Source: AC-32 sp963715575 (GTDB lineage: Bacteria > Actinomycetota > Thermoleophilia > Gaiellales > Gaiellaceae). Taken from it: DNA of 64,000 nt. The notes under the pieces were generated by a model. It saw nothing but the letters and a program-made list of their open reading frames with translations, was not told the DNA's origin and made no database searches. The DNA is taken from assembly GCA_963715575.1 (NCBI GenBank), contig OY970250.1:1860001-1924000 (forward strand), in the 5' to 3' direction. Below, piece by piece: positions 51,473 through 61,605 of the stretch; positions within the stretch are counted from its first letter, which is position 1, and each line of letters begins with the position of its first letter. A program made the position numbers and the translations under genes.

Positions 51473-51661
51473 GTGTCCATGCGGGCAGCGACGCTCACCA
51501 TCCACGCCTGTCGACAGACGGCGGTGGAACCCTGGGGCGACCGGGTCACGATCGAGCGATGCGAGCAGCGCGGCCGCGAATCACCGCAACGTGCGGCGAT
51601 GGAGCCCTACCTGGACGTGGACGTGACCAAGGCGGTTCGCGGCGTGCTGAGCCCGGCGTAG
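51473..51661 (+). CDS. Possible small hypothetical protein (62 aa)
   Basis: GTG 51473 opens a frame encoding SMRAATLTIHACRQTAVEPW and more, ending 54 bases before mreB. It uses the gap fully, but there is no good ribosome-binding site and no known domain. It may be spurious. Confidence 0.3.
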   Translation: MSMRAATLTIHACRQTAVEPWGDRVTIERCEQRGRESPQRAAMEPYLDVDVTKAVRGVLSPA

Positions 51662-51715
51662 TCGCGTCGGGCAGGCGGTCGAATCCGGCTTTCCTAGCTA
51701 GACTCGTGCGGGCCG

Positions 51716-52765
<1,050 letters not shown>

Positions 52766-52793
52766 GCGACTCGCGGCCCGCCGCTCGCTCGCC

Positions 52794-52849
52794 TACACTG
52801 ATCAGTTCTCGTGCAGCACAGGAACCGCAGCGCACGGATTGCGGTCCTG
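52794..52849 (+). promoter_or_regulatory. mreC promoter box and leader hairpin
   Basis: A -10 box TACACT (52794-52799) lies in the 116-base mreB-mreC gap. The leader that would follow can fold a stem AGGA/CCGCA with TGCGG/TCCT (52820-52848). It may allow mreC-rodA to be expressed separately from mreB. Confidence 0.4.
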
Positions 52850-52881
52850 GGGTCCCCGCACCTCGCTCCAGGCCCACCGGC

Positions 52882-53751
52882 TTGTCCTCCCGCAGTGCCA
52901 CCGCCGTCAAGCGGCGAATCGTGGCGGGAGTCCTCGTGCTGCTCTCGCTCGTCCTGATCACCGTCTACTTCCGTGAGCCGGCCAGCGGTGGGCTGCACGG
53001 CGTCCAGAGCACCGGCGCGAGCGTGCTGCGGCCGTTCGAGGTCGGCGCGAACCGGATCGCCGCGCCGTTCCGCGACACCTACAACTGGTTCGCGGGACTG
53101 ATCGACGCGAAGTCCGAGAACAAGCGCCTGCGCGCGCAACTCGACCAGCTGCGCGCGGAGAGGATCCAGAACGTGAACGCGGCCCAGCAGGTGGACGACC
53201 TTCGCCGTCAGCTCAAGTACGTCGGCCTGCCGCGCTTCCCACAGGACTTCAACTACGTCGACACCGACGTGATCTCGGGAGCGCCGAACGAGTTCCAGCA
53301 GCAGGTCGGAATCGCGGCGGGCTCGAGCAGCGGGATCCGCGTCAACGATCCGGTCGTGACCGTCGACGGTCTCGTCGGCAAGGTCAGCAAGGTGGCGGGC
53401 CACACCGCCCAGGTGACGCTGCTGACCGACTCGGAGATCCACGTCTCGGCGATCACCGTCAAGTCGCAGGCCACGGGACTCGTCAACCACGGCGAGGGCC
53501 CGTCCACGCTGACGCTCGACCGCGTCCTGAAGTCGCAGGTGCTGCACGAGGGGGACACGGTCGTCACGCAGGGCTGGAGGCTCGGCCGGCTGAGCTCGCT
53601 CTACCCGTACGGCATCCCGATCGGTACCGTCAGCGGCGCGACGAACAGCGAGGTCGACCTCTACTGGAACGCGCAGGTGCGGCCGTTCGTCCACTTCGAC
53701 TCGTTGCATTCGGTGATCGTGCTGATCCCGAAGCGGCGAAACCAACCGTGA
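52882..53751 (+). CDS. mreC: Rod-shape-determining protein MreC
   Basis: A 289-residue bitopic protein with one N-terminal helix (IVAGVLVLLSLVLITVYF), a coiled coil (SENKRLRAQLDQLRAERIQN) and the beta-rich MreC domain (VNDPVVTVDGLVGKVSKV, GDTVVTQGWRLGRLSSLYPYGIPIGTV). It connects MreB filaments to the wall enzymes. TTG 52882 was chosen because the charged N-terminus before the helix begins there. The stop overlaps mreD (GTGA). Confidence 0.94.
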   Translation: MSSRSATAVKRRIVAGVLVLLSLVLITVYFREPASGGLHGVQSTGASVLRPFEVGANRIAAPFRDTYNWFAGLIDAKSENKRLRAQLDQLRAERIQNVNAAQQVDDLRRQLKYVGLPRFPQDFNYVDTDVISGAPNEFQQQVGIAAGSSSGIRVNDPVVTVDGLVGKVSKVAGHTAQVTLLTDSEIHVSAITVKSQATGLVNHGEGPSTLTLDRVLKSQVLHEGDTVVTQGWRLGRLSSLYPYGIPIGTVSGATNSEVDLYWNAQVRPFVHFDSLHSVIVLIPKRRNQP

Positions 53752-54281
53752 GCCTGAACCTGCTCGAGCCGCTCAAGGTCGCGGTGCTGATGTTCGTGGC
53801 GGCGATCCTGCAGGTGACGATCTTCTCGCAGGTCCACATCCTCGGCGGCTACCCCGACGTGGTGCTGCTGACGCTCGTTGCGGTCGCGCTCCTGCGCGGC
53901 TCGATCTATGGCGCGGCCGCCGGGTTCTTCGCCGGGCTGATCGTCGACACGGCCAACCTCGGCACGCTCGGCGTGACCTCGCTGCTGCTGACGATCGCCG
54001 GCTACTGGATCGGGCGCTACGGCGAGACGACCGGCCGCGACCGCGCGCACGCGCCGTACGTCTCGGTTGCAGTGGCCACGATCCTCGTCCAGTTCGGCGC
54101 GCTGATCCTGCACTACCTGCTCGGCGACCCCGTCTCGGCGAAGGCGGTGCTGATCGAGACGCTACCGCCGAAAGTTGCGCTGAACCTGCTGCTCACCCTG
54201 CCGGTGTACGCGCTGACGCGGCGGCTGCTCGCGGTGGCACGGCCGGTCGAGACGGCGACGGAGGTGCGCCTGCTTGGCTAG
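53748..54281 (+). CDS. mreD: Rod-shape-determining protein MreD
   Basis: A 177-residue integral membrane protein with five or six helices (VAVLMFVAAILQVTIFSQV, PDVVLLTLVAVALLRGSIYG, AAAGFFAGLIVDTANLGTLG). The pattern PDV...ALLxG...GF..GLxxD is characteristic of MreD. It supports MreC and the elongasome. The GTG start overlaps mreC and the 3' end overlaps mrdA. Confidence 0.92.
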   Translation: MSLNLLEPLKVAVLMFVAAILQVTIFSQVHILGGYPDVVLLTLVAVALLRGSIYGAAAGFFAGLIVDTANLGTLGVTSLLLTIAGYWIGRYGETTGRDRAHAPYVSVAVATILVQFGALILHYLLGDPVSAKAVLIETLPPKVALNLLLTLPVYALTRRLLAVARPVETATEVRLLG

Positions 54282-56316
54282 CACGGGCACGCGCAGCCGT
54301 CGCTCGGGGTCCGATCGCTTCCTGCCGCCCGACCCGCGGGTCGAGAGCCCCTATCGCTTCACCCCGCAGCTCGCGCTGCGGATCGGGATCCTCGCTGCCG
54401 TCGCGCTGCTCGCGTTCGGGGTGCTCTTCTTCCGGCTCTGGGCGCTCCAGGTGCTCTCCGGGCCGCAGTACCTGCAGGCCGCGCTCGACAACCAGATCCG
54501 CTCCGTCCGCGTCGAGGCGCCGCGCGGCCAGATCCTCGACCGCGAGGGCCGGCCGCTCGTGATCAACGTGCCCGGCACCGCGGTCGAGCTGCACCCGGCC
54601 GACCTGCCGATGACCTGGGCGGCGCGCCTGCACGAGCTGCGGCGTCTCTCGAAGATCGTGCACGTGCCGGTGAACGAGATGCTGCGCGGGATCAAGGCGC
54701 GCGCCGGCGACCCGGTCACGCCGGTGGTCGTGCGCGAGGACGTCAAGCGCACCGCGCCGATCAACTACCTCTACGAGCACGCCGACGAGTTCCCGGGCGT
54801 CAGCGTCACGAACACCTACATCCGCTACTACCCGCACGGCGACCTCGCCGCGCACGTGCTCGGCTACGTGAACGAGATCTCGGCGGCGCAGCTCAAGCAG
54901 CTGCAGCGGAAGGGCTACGCCGCGGGCGACAAGATCGGCGAGGCCGGGGTCGAGGCGAGCTACGACTCGTACCTGCGCGGGCACGCGGGCCTCGCGCAGC
55001 TGCGCGTGGACTCGCTCGGGCATCCGCGCAGCCCGCTGGTGACGAAGCGCCCGCCGGCCGAGGGCGAGTCGATCAAGTTGACGATCGACTCGAAGCTGCA
55101 GCGCACGGCCGAGCAGGCGATTCGCGAGGGGATCAACCAGGCGTTCCTGCACAAGCACTGGCAGGCCGACGGGGGCGCGATCGTCGCGCTCGACCCGCGC
55201 GACGGCTCGATCCGCGCGATGGCCTCGTACCCGACCTACAACCCGAGCATCTACACCGGGCACGTGACGGCGAAGCGCTTGGCGGCGGCCGGCCTGACGC
55301 CCTCGACGGCGGAGCAGCGCAACCACCCGTCACTCGACCGCGCCTCGAACGGGGTCTATCCCGCCGGCTCGACGTTCAAGCCGGTGACCGCGCTCGCCGC
55401 GATGGAGACCGGCAAGCTGCTGCCGTCGACCCCGCTCGACTGCACTGGCTCGTACACGGTCTACAGCGAGTTCGACGGGAGCGTCTCCGAGGTCTTCCAC
55501 AACGTCGACCCCTACATCAACGAGTCTATGACGCTGCCGACGGCGCTGGCCGCCTCCTGCGACACCTGGTTCTACCAGCTCGGGTACGAGTTCTACAAAG
55601 CGCCGGCCAGCGAGGGTCATCCGCTCCAGGCCTGGGCGGCGAAGTTCGGCTTCGGCCGCAAGACGGAGGTCGACGTCGGGCCCGAGAACCCCGGCCTGCT
55701 GCCGACGCCCGAGTGGCGCAAGCGGGCCTTCACCGCCAAGACCGATCCTCATAACTGGCGGATCGACAACCAGTGGAAGCCCGGCGACTCGATCCAGCTC
55801 GCGATCGGCCAGAAGGACCTGCTCGTCACGCCGCTGCAGATGGCCCGCTTCTACGCCGCGATCGCGAACAACGGCAAGCTCGTGCGGCCGCATCTGGCGA
55901 TGCAGGTCGAGGAAGGCGGCGGCACCCCTCACTCACCGCCGCGCGTCGTGCACAACTTCCCCGCGGCCGCGCCACAGTCGCTCGGGCTCGACCCGACCTA
56001 CCTTCACGCCGTCCAGGACGGGCTTTGGCAGGCGACGCACTCTCCGGACGGGACGTCGACGAACGTCTTCGGCACCTTCCCGATCCCGATCGCGGGCAAG
56101 ACGGGCACCGCGCAGAAGGACCCGAGCACCGACCAGCGCGACCAGTCCTGGTGGTGCGGGTACGGGCCGGCGGAGAGCACCACGCCGCCGGAGCTCGTGG
56201 TCTGCGCGCTGATCGAGAACGGCGGCTTCGGCTCCGACGCCGCCGCGCCCGCCGCGCTGCAGGTCTTCAAGGAGTACTTCAAGCAGCAGCTCGACTCGAG
56301 CCAGGTGGCACGGTGA
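54274..56316 (+). CDS. mrdA: Penicillin-binding protein 2 (elongasome transpeptidase)
   Basis: A 680-residue class B PBP: cytoplasmic tail, one helix (LRIGILAAVALLAFGVLFFR), the dimerisation domain (RGQILDREGRPLVIN) and the transpeptidase domain with SxxK as S366-T-F-K369 in PAGSTFKPV, the second motif S428-C-D430, and KTGT at 609-612 in IAGKTGTAQ. It cross-links peptidoglycan during lateral growth together with RodA. TTG 54274 overlaps the mreD end by eight bases. Confidence 0.95.
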   Translation: MASTGTRSRRSGSDRFLPPDPRVESPYRFTPQLALRIGILAAVALLAFGVLFFRLWALQVLSGPQYLQAALDNQIRSVRVEAPRGQILDREGRPLVINVPGTAVELHPADLPMTWAARLHELRRLSKIVHVPVNEMLRGIKARAGDPVTPVVVREDVKRTAPINYLYEHADEFPGVSVTNTYIRYYPHGDLAAHVLGYVNEISAAQLKQLQRKGYAAGDKIGEAGVEASYDSYLRGHAGLAQLRVDSLGHPRSPLVTKRPPAEGESIKLTIDSKLQRTAEQAIREGINQAFLHKHWQADGGAIVALDPRDGSIRAMASYPTYNPSIYTGHVTAKRLAAAGLTPSTAEQRNHPSLDRASNGVYPAGSTFKPVTALAAMETGKLLPSTPLDCTGSYTVYSEFDGSVSEVFHNVDPYINESMTLPTALAASCDTWFYQLGYEFYKAPASEGHPLQAWAAKFGFGRKTEVDVGPENPGLLPTPEWRKRAFTAKTDPHNWRIDNQWKPGDSIQLAIGQKDLLVTPLQMARFYAAIANNGKLVRPHLAMQVEEGGGTPHSPPRVVHNFPAAAPQSLGLDPTYLHAVQDGLWQATHSPDGTSTNVFGTFPIPIAGKTGTAQKDPSTDQRDQSWWCGYGPAESTTPPELVVCALIENGGFGSDAAAPAALQVFKEYFKQQLDSSQVAR

Positions 56317-57506
56317 TCGAGGCCGTCGGAACCCGCGCGCGCGGCCTGCGCTCGCAGCGCCCCGAGGCGGTCGAGGCCGCCTCCGCGATTCGCCGGCTCG
56401 ACTGGTGGCTGATCGGCGCCGTCGCCGGCTTGCTCGCGTTCGGGCTCTGGGCGATCCACGGGATCACCGCGCATGACGTGACCGGCAACCCGGACTACTT
56501 CTTCGTCCGCCAGGGGATCTACGCGGCCGTCGGCGTCGCCGGCGCGCTCGCCCTGCTGTTCGTCGAGCCGCAGTTCTACCGCCGCCACATGTGGGCGATC
56601 TACATCGGCACCACGGGCGTGATGCTGCTCGTCCTGCTCGCGGGCACCGTCTCGCGACACTCGAAGCGCTGGCTCGACATCGGCTTCTTCCGCTTCCAGC
56701 CGTCCGAGTTCGGGAAGCTGCTGTTCGTCCTCTTCCTTGCCGCCTTCCTGGCCGACCGGGCGAAGCGGCTGGGCGAGAGCCGCACCGTGCTCGAGGCGAT
56801 CGGCCTCGGCCTGGTGCCGATCCTGCTCGTCTTCGTCCAGCCCGACATCGGCACCGCGATGGTCTACACGGCGGCGCTGGCGGCAGTCTTGTTCGTGGCC
56901 GGTGTGCGCTGGGCGCATCTCGCCGCGCTCGGCATCGGCACCCTCGTCGTGATCCTCGCCGTCCTCTGGCTGCTGCCCGCGAGCGGCGTGCACGTGCTCA
57001 AGGACTACCAGGCCAAGCGACTGACGGGCTTCACGCATCCCGACTCCGACCCGTCGGGCGCGACCTACAACGTCGCCCAGGCGCGGAACGCGGTCGGCGC
57101 GGGCGGGGTCGACGGCCGCGGCGTGGCCGGCGCGACGCAGACGAAGCTGAACTTCCTGCCCGAGCACGCGACGGACTTCGCCTTCGCCTCGCTCGCCGAG
57201 CAGCGCGGCTTCGTCGGCGTCTCGGTGCTCTTGCTGCTCTACCTGCTCGTCGTCTGGCGCGGCCTGAAGGTGATCGCGATCGCGCGGGACGCGTTCTCGG
57301 CGATCGCCGCGGGCGGGATCGTGTTCGCGTTCCTGTTCCAGGTCTTCGTCAACGTCGGCATGAACATCGGCGTCGCGCCGGTGACGGGGATTCCGCTCCC
57401 GTTCGTGTCGGTCGGCGGCTCCGCGTTGATCGCGAACCTGCTCGCGATCGGCGTCCTGCAGGCAATCCACCTCCGCGGCGCCGCGCGGCCGAAGGCGTAT
57501 CGCTAG
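56313..57506 (+). CDS. rodA: Rod-shape-determining protein RodA (SEDS glycosyltransferase)
   Basis: A 397-residue SEDS protein with about ten helices. GTVSRHSKRWLDIGFFRFQPSEFGKLLFVL is the conserved first extracellular loop and RFQPSE motif, FVQPDIGTAMVY follows, and LPEHATDFAFASLAEQRGFVG contains the catalytic-region Asp; GIPLPFVSVGGSALIAN is the end signature. It polymerises lipid II with PBP2. The GTG start overlaps the mrdA stop codon. Confidence 0.96.
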   Translation: MIEAVGTRARGLRSQRPEAVEAASAIRRLDWWLIGAVAGLLAFGLWAIHGITAHDVTGNPDYFFVRQGIYAAVGVAGALALLFVEPQFYRRHMWAIYIGTTGVMLLVLLAGTVSRHSKRWLDIGFFRFQPSEFGKLLFVLFLAAFLADRAKRLGESRTVLEAIGLGLVPILLVFVQPDIGTAMVYTAALAAVLFVAGVRWAHLAALGIGTLVVILAVLWLLPASGVHVLKDYQAKRLTGFTHPDSDPSGATYNVAQARNAVGAGGVDGRGVAGATQTKLNFLPEHATDFAFASLAEQRGFVGVSVLLLLYLLVVWRGLKVIAIARDAFSAIAAGGIVFAFLFQVFVNVGMNIGVAPVTGIPLPFVSVGGSALIANLLAIGVLQAIHLRGAARPKAYR

Positions 57507-57568
57507 ACGGGCGTTCTTCTCGGCGGAGCCCTTCTTCGCGTGACTCGCGTCACTCAGACGAGGGGGGA

Positions 57569-57595
57569 CACGGGGGAAACCGGGTTTCCCCCGTG
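57569..57595. terminator. 27-base near-perfect palindrome after rodA
   Basis: CACGGGGGAAACC and GGTTTCCCCCGTG are perfect 13-base arms around one central G. It lies 62 bases after rodA and 36 before the next start. It could end the mre-rodA transcript in either direction, or be an extragenic repeat. There is no T tract. Confidence 0.45.
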
Positions 57596-57618
57596 CCAGG
57601 TCCGTCCGGGGGTGGTCC

Positions 57619-57624
57619 TACGAT
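57619..57624 (+). promoter_or_regulatory. -10 box TACGAT for a leaderless small gene
   Basis: TACGAT is followed by six bases and ATG 57631. Confidence 0.45.
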
Positions 57625-57630
57625 GCCGCC

Positions 57631-57831
57631 ATGGCCCCCATACGTGAAGCCGAGGAGCTGCTGCTGATCGAGGAGGCCGACGCCTGGTTCGAGTATCTCG
57701 AGGCGACGCGGGGTCAGAACGAGCCGCGTTACCGCGAGCTGGAGCCGTGGGCGTGGGCCCGACTCACCCAGCGGCTGCGCGCTGTCCGCACCAAGCGTGC
57801 GAAGCTCCGCCCGGCCGCAGAAGCCGCCTGA
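57631..57831 (+). CDS. Small charged hypothetical protein (66 aa)
   Basis: The product, MAPIREAEELLLIEEADAWF followed by EYLEATRGQNEPRYRELEPW and a basic end, is predicted to be helical and acidic-then-basic. Codon use is like the neighbours and the start matches a leaderless promoter. I do not recognise a family. Confidence 0.6.
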   Translation: MAPIREAEELLLIEEADAWFEYLEATRGQNEPRYRELEPWAWARLTQRLRAVRTKRAKLRPAAEAA

Positions 57832-57847
57832 CGGCGGCGACCAGCCG

Positions 57848-57865
57848 CACTGCTACCCTGCAGTG
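57848..57865. promoter_or_regulatory. Inverted repeat around a -10-like box upstream of the RNase E/G gene
   Basis: CACTGC (57848-57853) and GCAGTG (57860-57865) are perfect arms around TACCCT, which has the TAnnnT form of a -10 box. A regulator bound here would block the promoter. The RNase E/G start is about 92 bases downstream. Confidence 0.4.
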
Positions 57866-57957
57866 ACGGCTATGCCGACGAGTTTGACCACACTGCAGCG
57901 CGCGCTCCGCCCGATTCCGGGCCAGGGAAGCGCGCGCGCCCGACAAGGAGAATCCAC

Positions 57958-60507
57958 TTGCTTCGATGGTTCCGGCGGCAGAAGCCGCCGACTGACGAGC
58001 GCGGCCGCATCCAGGACGCGCCTACACCTGCACCTACCGACACCGTAACCGCGCCGCCCGCCGAGCCGGGCGCGCCAACCGATCCCACCAAGAAAAAGCG
58101 CCGTCGCGGCAGTCGCGGAGGGCGCGGTCGCAAGCGCCCCGCAACCGGCGCCGGCGCGGCGACCGAGGGCAAGGCCGAAACCGGCGCCGCGCCGAAACCG
58201 GCCGCCAAGAAGGACGAGTCGCGACCCGAGCGCCGGCCGGCCCAGCGCAAGCAGCGCAGCACCACGCGCCGCCGCACGCCTCCGCGCCGCCCGCCGCTGC
58301 CGCCCGCCAAGCGGGAACTGCTGATCTCGGTCGACGTCAGCGAGCAGCGCGTCGCGGTGCTCGAGGACGACCAGGTCGCCGAGGCCTACCTCGAGCGGCC
58401 CGAGCGCCGTTCGATCGCCGGGAACATCTACAAGGGCACGGTCGACAACGTCCTGCCTGGAATGGAAGCCGCCTTCATCGAGATCGGCCTCGAGAAGAAC
58501 GGTTTCCTCTACGTCGACGAGGTGATCGCGCCCGAGCTCGAAGGGAAGTCACGCGGGCGCAAGATCCAGGACCTGCTCAGCCGCGGCCAGGAGGTGCTCG
58601 TCCAGGCGGTCAAGGACCCGATGAAGTCGAAGGGCGCCCGCCTGACGACCGAGATCTCGCTGCCGGGCCGCTTCGTCGTCTTTGTCCCGCACGGCGAGGG
58701 CCTGGGCGTCTCGCGCCGCCTCGAGGACGATGAGCGCACCCGCCTGCGCGACATCCTCAAGCGCCTCGACGTGAAGAAGGGCGGCGTGATCATCCGCACC
58801 GCCGCCGAGGGCGCTTCCGCCGACGACATCGAGCGCGACCTGGTCTTCCTGCAGCGCCTCTGGAAGACGATCGAGACGCAGGCCAAGGCGGCCAAGGCGC
58901 CGTCGCTGGTCTACCAGGAGGCCGAGCTGCCGCTGCGCGTGATCCGCGACCTCTTCACCGAGGACTTCGAGCGCGCGCTGGTCGACCACGAGCGCACCTA
59001 CAAGCGAGTCGTCGGCTACCTGAAGAAGACCTCGCCGCACATGGCCGACCGCGTCGTCCGCTACCGCGAGAAGACGCCGCTGATGGAGAGCTCCGGCGTC
59101 GACGCCGAGATCCGCTCGACGCTCTCGCGCAGGGTCGACTTGCCCTCGGGCGGCTACCTCGTCTTCGACTACGCCGAGGCGTTCACGGTGATCGACGTCA
59201 ACACGGGCCGCTTCGTCGGCGGCCGCGGCAAGTCGTCCGGCGGGCGGCTCGAGGACACGATCACCAAGAACAACCTCGAGGCGGTCAAGGAAGTCGTGCG
59301 CCAGCTGCGGCTGCGCGATATCGGCGGGATCATCGTCATCGACTTCATCGACATGGCGAACCCGAAGAACCGAGCGACCGTCGAAGAGGCGCTCAAGAGC
59401 GAGCTGGAGCGCGACCGGACGAAGACCTACGTGGTCGAGATCTCCCCGCTCGGGCTCGTCGAGATGACGCGCCAGAACGTGACCGACGGCCCCCGCGAGA
59501 TCCTCACGCGCAAGTGCACGGTCTGCGGCGGCGACGGCGTCGTGCTCTCCGAGGCCTCGGCCGCGGTCGACGTCGAGCGGCACCTGCGCGCGCTCGCGGC
59601 CGGCGCGCCGCGCACGAAGGCGTTCAAGGTCGAGCTGAACGCGAGGGTCGCCTCGATGCTGGTCGGCCCGGGCGCGTCCCGGCTGATGGCGATCGAGGAA
59701 GAGACGAAGCGTCGCTTCCTGCTCGTCTTCCGCGAGGACGTCGCGGTCAACCACTTCGAGGTGCTCGGCAAGGGCACGCTCGAGAGCCTGGTCGGCGGCG
59801 ACTCCCGTGCCGAGCTCGAGGGCAAGCAGGTCGAGCTGAAGCTCGGCGAGGTCGGCCGCCACGACGTCAACGCCGGGGTCGGCAAGCTCGACGACGGCCT
59901 GAACGTGGTCGTCGGCAATGCCGCCGGGATGGTCGGCAAGAAGACCAAGGTGCGCATCGAGCGCGTGCTCGACGGCGTCGCCTACGCCTCGCTCGTGGGC
60001 GGCAAGAAGGCGCCCGAGGAGCCGATCACCGCCGAGAGCGCGGCCGAAAAGCCGACGCGCAAGCCGCCGGCCAAGAAGCACGCCGAGCCGGCATCCGAGC
60101 CGCAGGCACCGGCGGAGGAAGAGCCCGAGCCCGAGCCCGGGGCTGAGGCCCAGGGCGTGGACGAGACTCCGGCCGACCAACCGCCGAAGAAGAAGACGCG
60201 CCGTGGCTCGCGCGGCGGACGCCGGCGCAAGAAGAAGCCGGCGACCGCGGCCCAGGCCGACGGCGAAGCTTCCCCCGGCGAGCAGCCGAGCGCCGAGAAC
60301 GGCGACGGCCCGAAGATCCACTTGCCCGATCCCACGCTCGGCCGCGAGGAGGAAGCGCCCGCAGTCGAGGCGCCCTCCGGGAACGGCGAGCCCGAGCCCG
60401 AGCAGCCGAAGCCGAAGAAGAAGACCCGCCGCGGCTCCCGCGGAGGCCGCAGGCGCCGCAAACCCGCCGCCGCGCAGACCGGCGATACGCCTTCCGACTC
60501 GGCCTAG
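57958..60507 (+). CDS. Ribonuclease E/G family endoribonuclease
   Basis: 849 residues. After a basic N-terminal extension the core starts at KRELLISVDVSEQRVAVLED (near 120); the S1-like segment has GNIYKGTVDNVLPGMEAAFIE, the 5'-sensor and DNase-I-like regions follow, with catalytic Asp in VIDVNTGRFVG and IIVIDFIDMANPKNR, then the zinc-link CTVCGGDG. The tail is acidic/basic low complexity. The motif KKK(R/T)RRGSRGGR occurs three times, once before and twice after the core, probably for RNA binding or partner contact. It starts RNA decay and processing. TTG 57958 follows AAGGAG. Confidence 0.95.
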   Translation: MLRWFRRQKPPTDERGRIQDAPTPAPTDTVTAPPAEPGAPTDPTKKKRRRGSRGGRGRKRPATGAGAATEGKAETGAAPKPAAKKDESRPERRPAQRKQRSTTRRRTPPRRPPLPPAKRELLISVDVSEQRVAVLEDDQVAEAYLERPERRSIAGNIYKGTVDNVLPGMEAAFIEIGLEKNGFLYVDEVIAPELEGKSRGRKIQDLLSRGQEVLVQAVKDPMKSKGARLTTEISLPGRFVVFVPHGEGLGVSRRLEDDERTRLRDILKRLDVKKGGVIIRTAAEGASADDIERDLVFLQRLWKTIETQAKAAKAPSLVYQEAELPLRVIRDLFTEDFERALVDHERTYKRVVGYLKKTSPHMADRVVRYREKTPLMESSGVDAEIRSTLSRRVDLPSGGYLVFDYAEAFTVIDVNTGRFVGGRGKSSGGRLEDTITKNNLEAVKEVVRQLRLRDIGGIIVIDFIDMANPKNRATVEEALKSELERDRTKTYVVEISPLGLVEMTRQNVTDGPREILTRKCTVCGGDGVVLSEASAAVDVERHLRALAAGAPRTKAFKVELNARVASMLVGPGASRLMAIEEETKRRFLLVFREDVAVNHFEVLGKGTLESLVGGDSRAELEGKQVELKLGEVGRHDVNAGVGKLDDGLNVVVGNAAGMVGKKTKVRIERVLDGVAYASLVGGKKAPEEPITAESAAEKPTRKPPAKKHAEPASEPQAPAEEEPEPEPGAEAQGVDETPADQPPKKKTRRGSRGGRRRKKKPATAAQADGEASPGEQPSAENGDGPKIHLPDPTLGREEEAPAVEAPSGNGEPEPEQPKPKKKTRRGSRGGRRRRKPAAAQTGDTPSDSA

Positions 60508-60567
60508 CGGATGACCCTAGCCAGGTGGTGAGTTGCCACACGGCCCGGGCGATTCGATGATCAAGCG

Positions 60568-61605
60568 GTGACCAACGGCAGGGACACCGCATTTGCAGCG
60601 AGGCTCTGGAGCGCCGTCGACCGCATTCTCACGCTCGAGCCGTCGGTCGCCGACCTCGTCAGCCACCGGATCGAGCCGCTGGCTGCGCGCCGGTACCGAG
60701 CGCTGGGGCGCGAGGTCCCGCCGCGCCTGGCCGAGGGCGAGCTGCAGGCCGGGATCGCGACGGTAGCCGCCCCGGTCCTGCTGCGCCGCGTGCGCGAGGC
60801 GGTCGACGGCCCGCTGATCCTGTTCAAGGGCGCCGAGCTCGCCGCGCACTACCCGGAGGACGGCCTGCGAGCGTACTGGGACGTCGACCTGCTCGTGCCT
60901 GACCCGGCCGCGGCGCATCGTGCACTGCTCGCCGCCGGGTTCGACCCCGTGGGCGAGCCCGAGCTCTACGTCGACATCCACCACTTGCGGCCGCTGGCGC
61001 TGCCCGAGCTGCCGTTGAACGTCGAGCTCCACAGCGCGCCGAAATGGCCGCAGGAGCTGCCGGCTCCGCCGGTGGAGGAGCTGCTCGAGGCGGCGGTTCC
61101 CTCGGCTTTGGGGCTGGACGGAATCTCGGCCCTGGCGCCCGAGCACCATGCGCTCGCACTTGCCGCGCACAGCTGGGCACATGAGCCGTTGCGCCGGCTC
61201 GGTGACGTCTTTGACGTCGCAGTCGCGAGCGAGCGCTGTGAGGCGGGCGAGCTCGGCGAGCTCGCGCGTCGCTGGGGGATGGGCAGGCTCTGGCGCACCA
61301 CCTACGAGGCCGTCGAGGCGACCATGCACGGCGGCCCGCTGCCGCGTTCGGCCCGCCTCTGGGCCGCAAGCCTCGAGCGCGGCCGCGAGCGCACCGTGCT
61401 GCAGAGCCACGCGAGCCGCTGGCTCAGTGGTTTCGCCGTGCTGCCGGCACACCGCGCCGCGCGCTCCCTCGGCGGAACGCTGGTTCGCGAGGTGCTGCCG
61501 GACGACGAGCCGTGGCGCGAGAAGGCGCGACGGTCGCTGCGGGCACTCAAGGCGCCGTCAACGGCGCGCTCTGAGCACGACCGAAGCGCCGCGCGAAAGT
61601 CCTAG
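60568..61605 (+). CDS. Nucleotidyltransferase-like protein (NTP_transf_5 family)
   Basis: A 345-residue protein. LILFKGAELAAHYPEDGLRA followed by YWDVDLLVPD matches the KG...D-x-D layout of the uncharacterised nucleotidyltransferase family PF14907, often found in polysaccharide gene clusters. HALALAAHSWAHEPLRRLGDVFDVAV is also typical. Substrate is unknown. GTG 60568 lies six bases after GATGAT, a weak leaderless promoter. It is convergent with the oxidoreductase gene, whose stop overlaps its own. Confidence 0.78.
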   Translation: MTNGRDTAFAARLWSAVDRILTLEPSVADLVSHRIEPLAARRYRALGREVPPRLAEGELQAGIATVAAPVLLRRVREAVDGPLILFKGAELAAHYPEDGLRAYWDVDLLVPDPAAAHRALLAAGFDPVGEPELYVDIHHLRPLALPELPLNVELHSAPKWPQELPAPPVEELLEAAVPSALGLDGISALAPEHHALALAAHSWAHEPLRRLGDVFDVAVASERCEAGELGELARRWGMGRLWRTTYEAVEATMHGGPLPRSARLWAASLERGRERTVLQSHASRWLSGFAVLPAHRAARSLGGTLVREVLPDDEPWREKARRSLRALKAPSTARSEHDRSAARKS

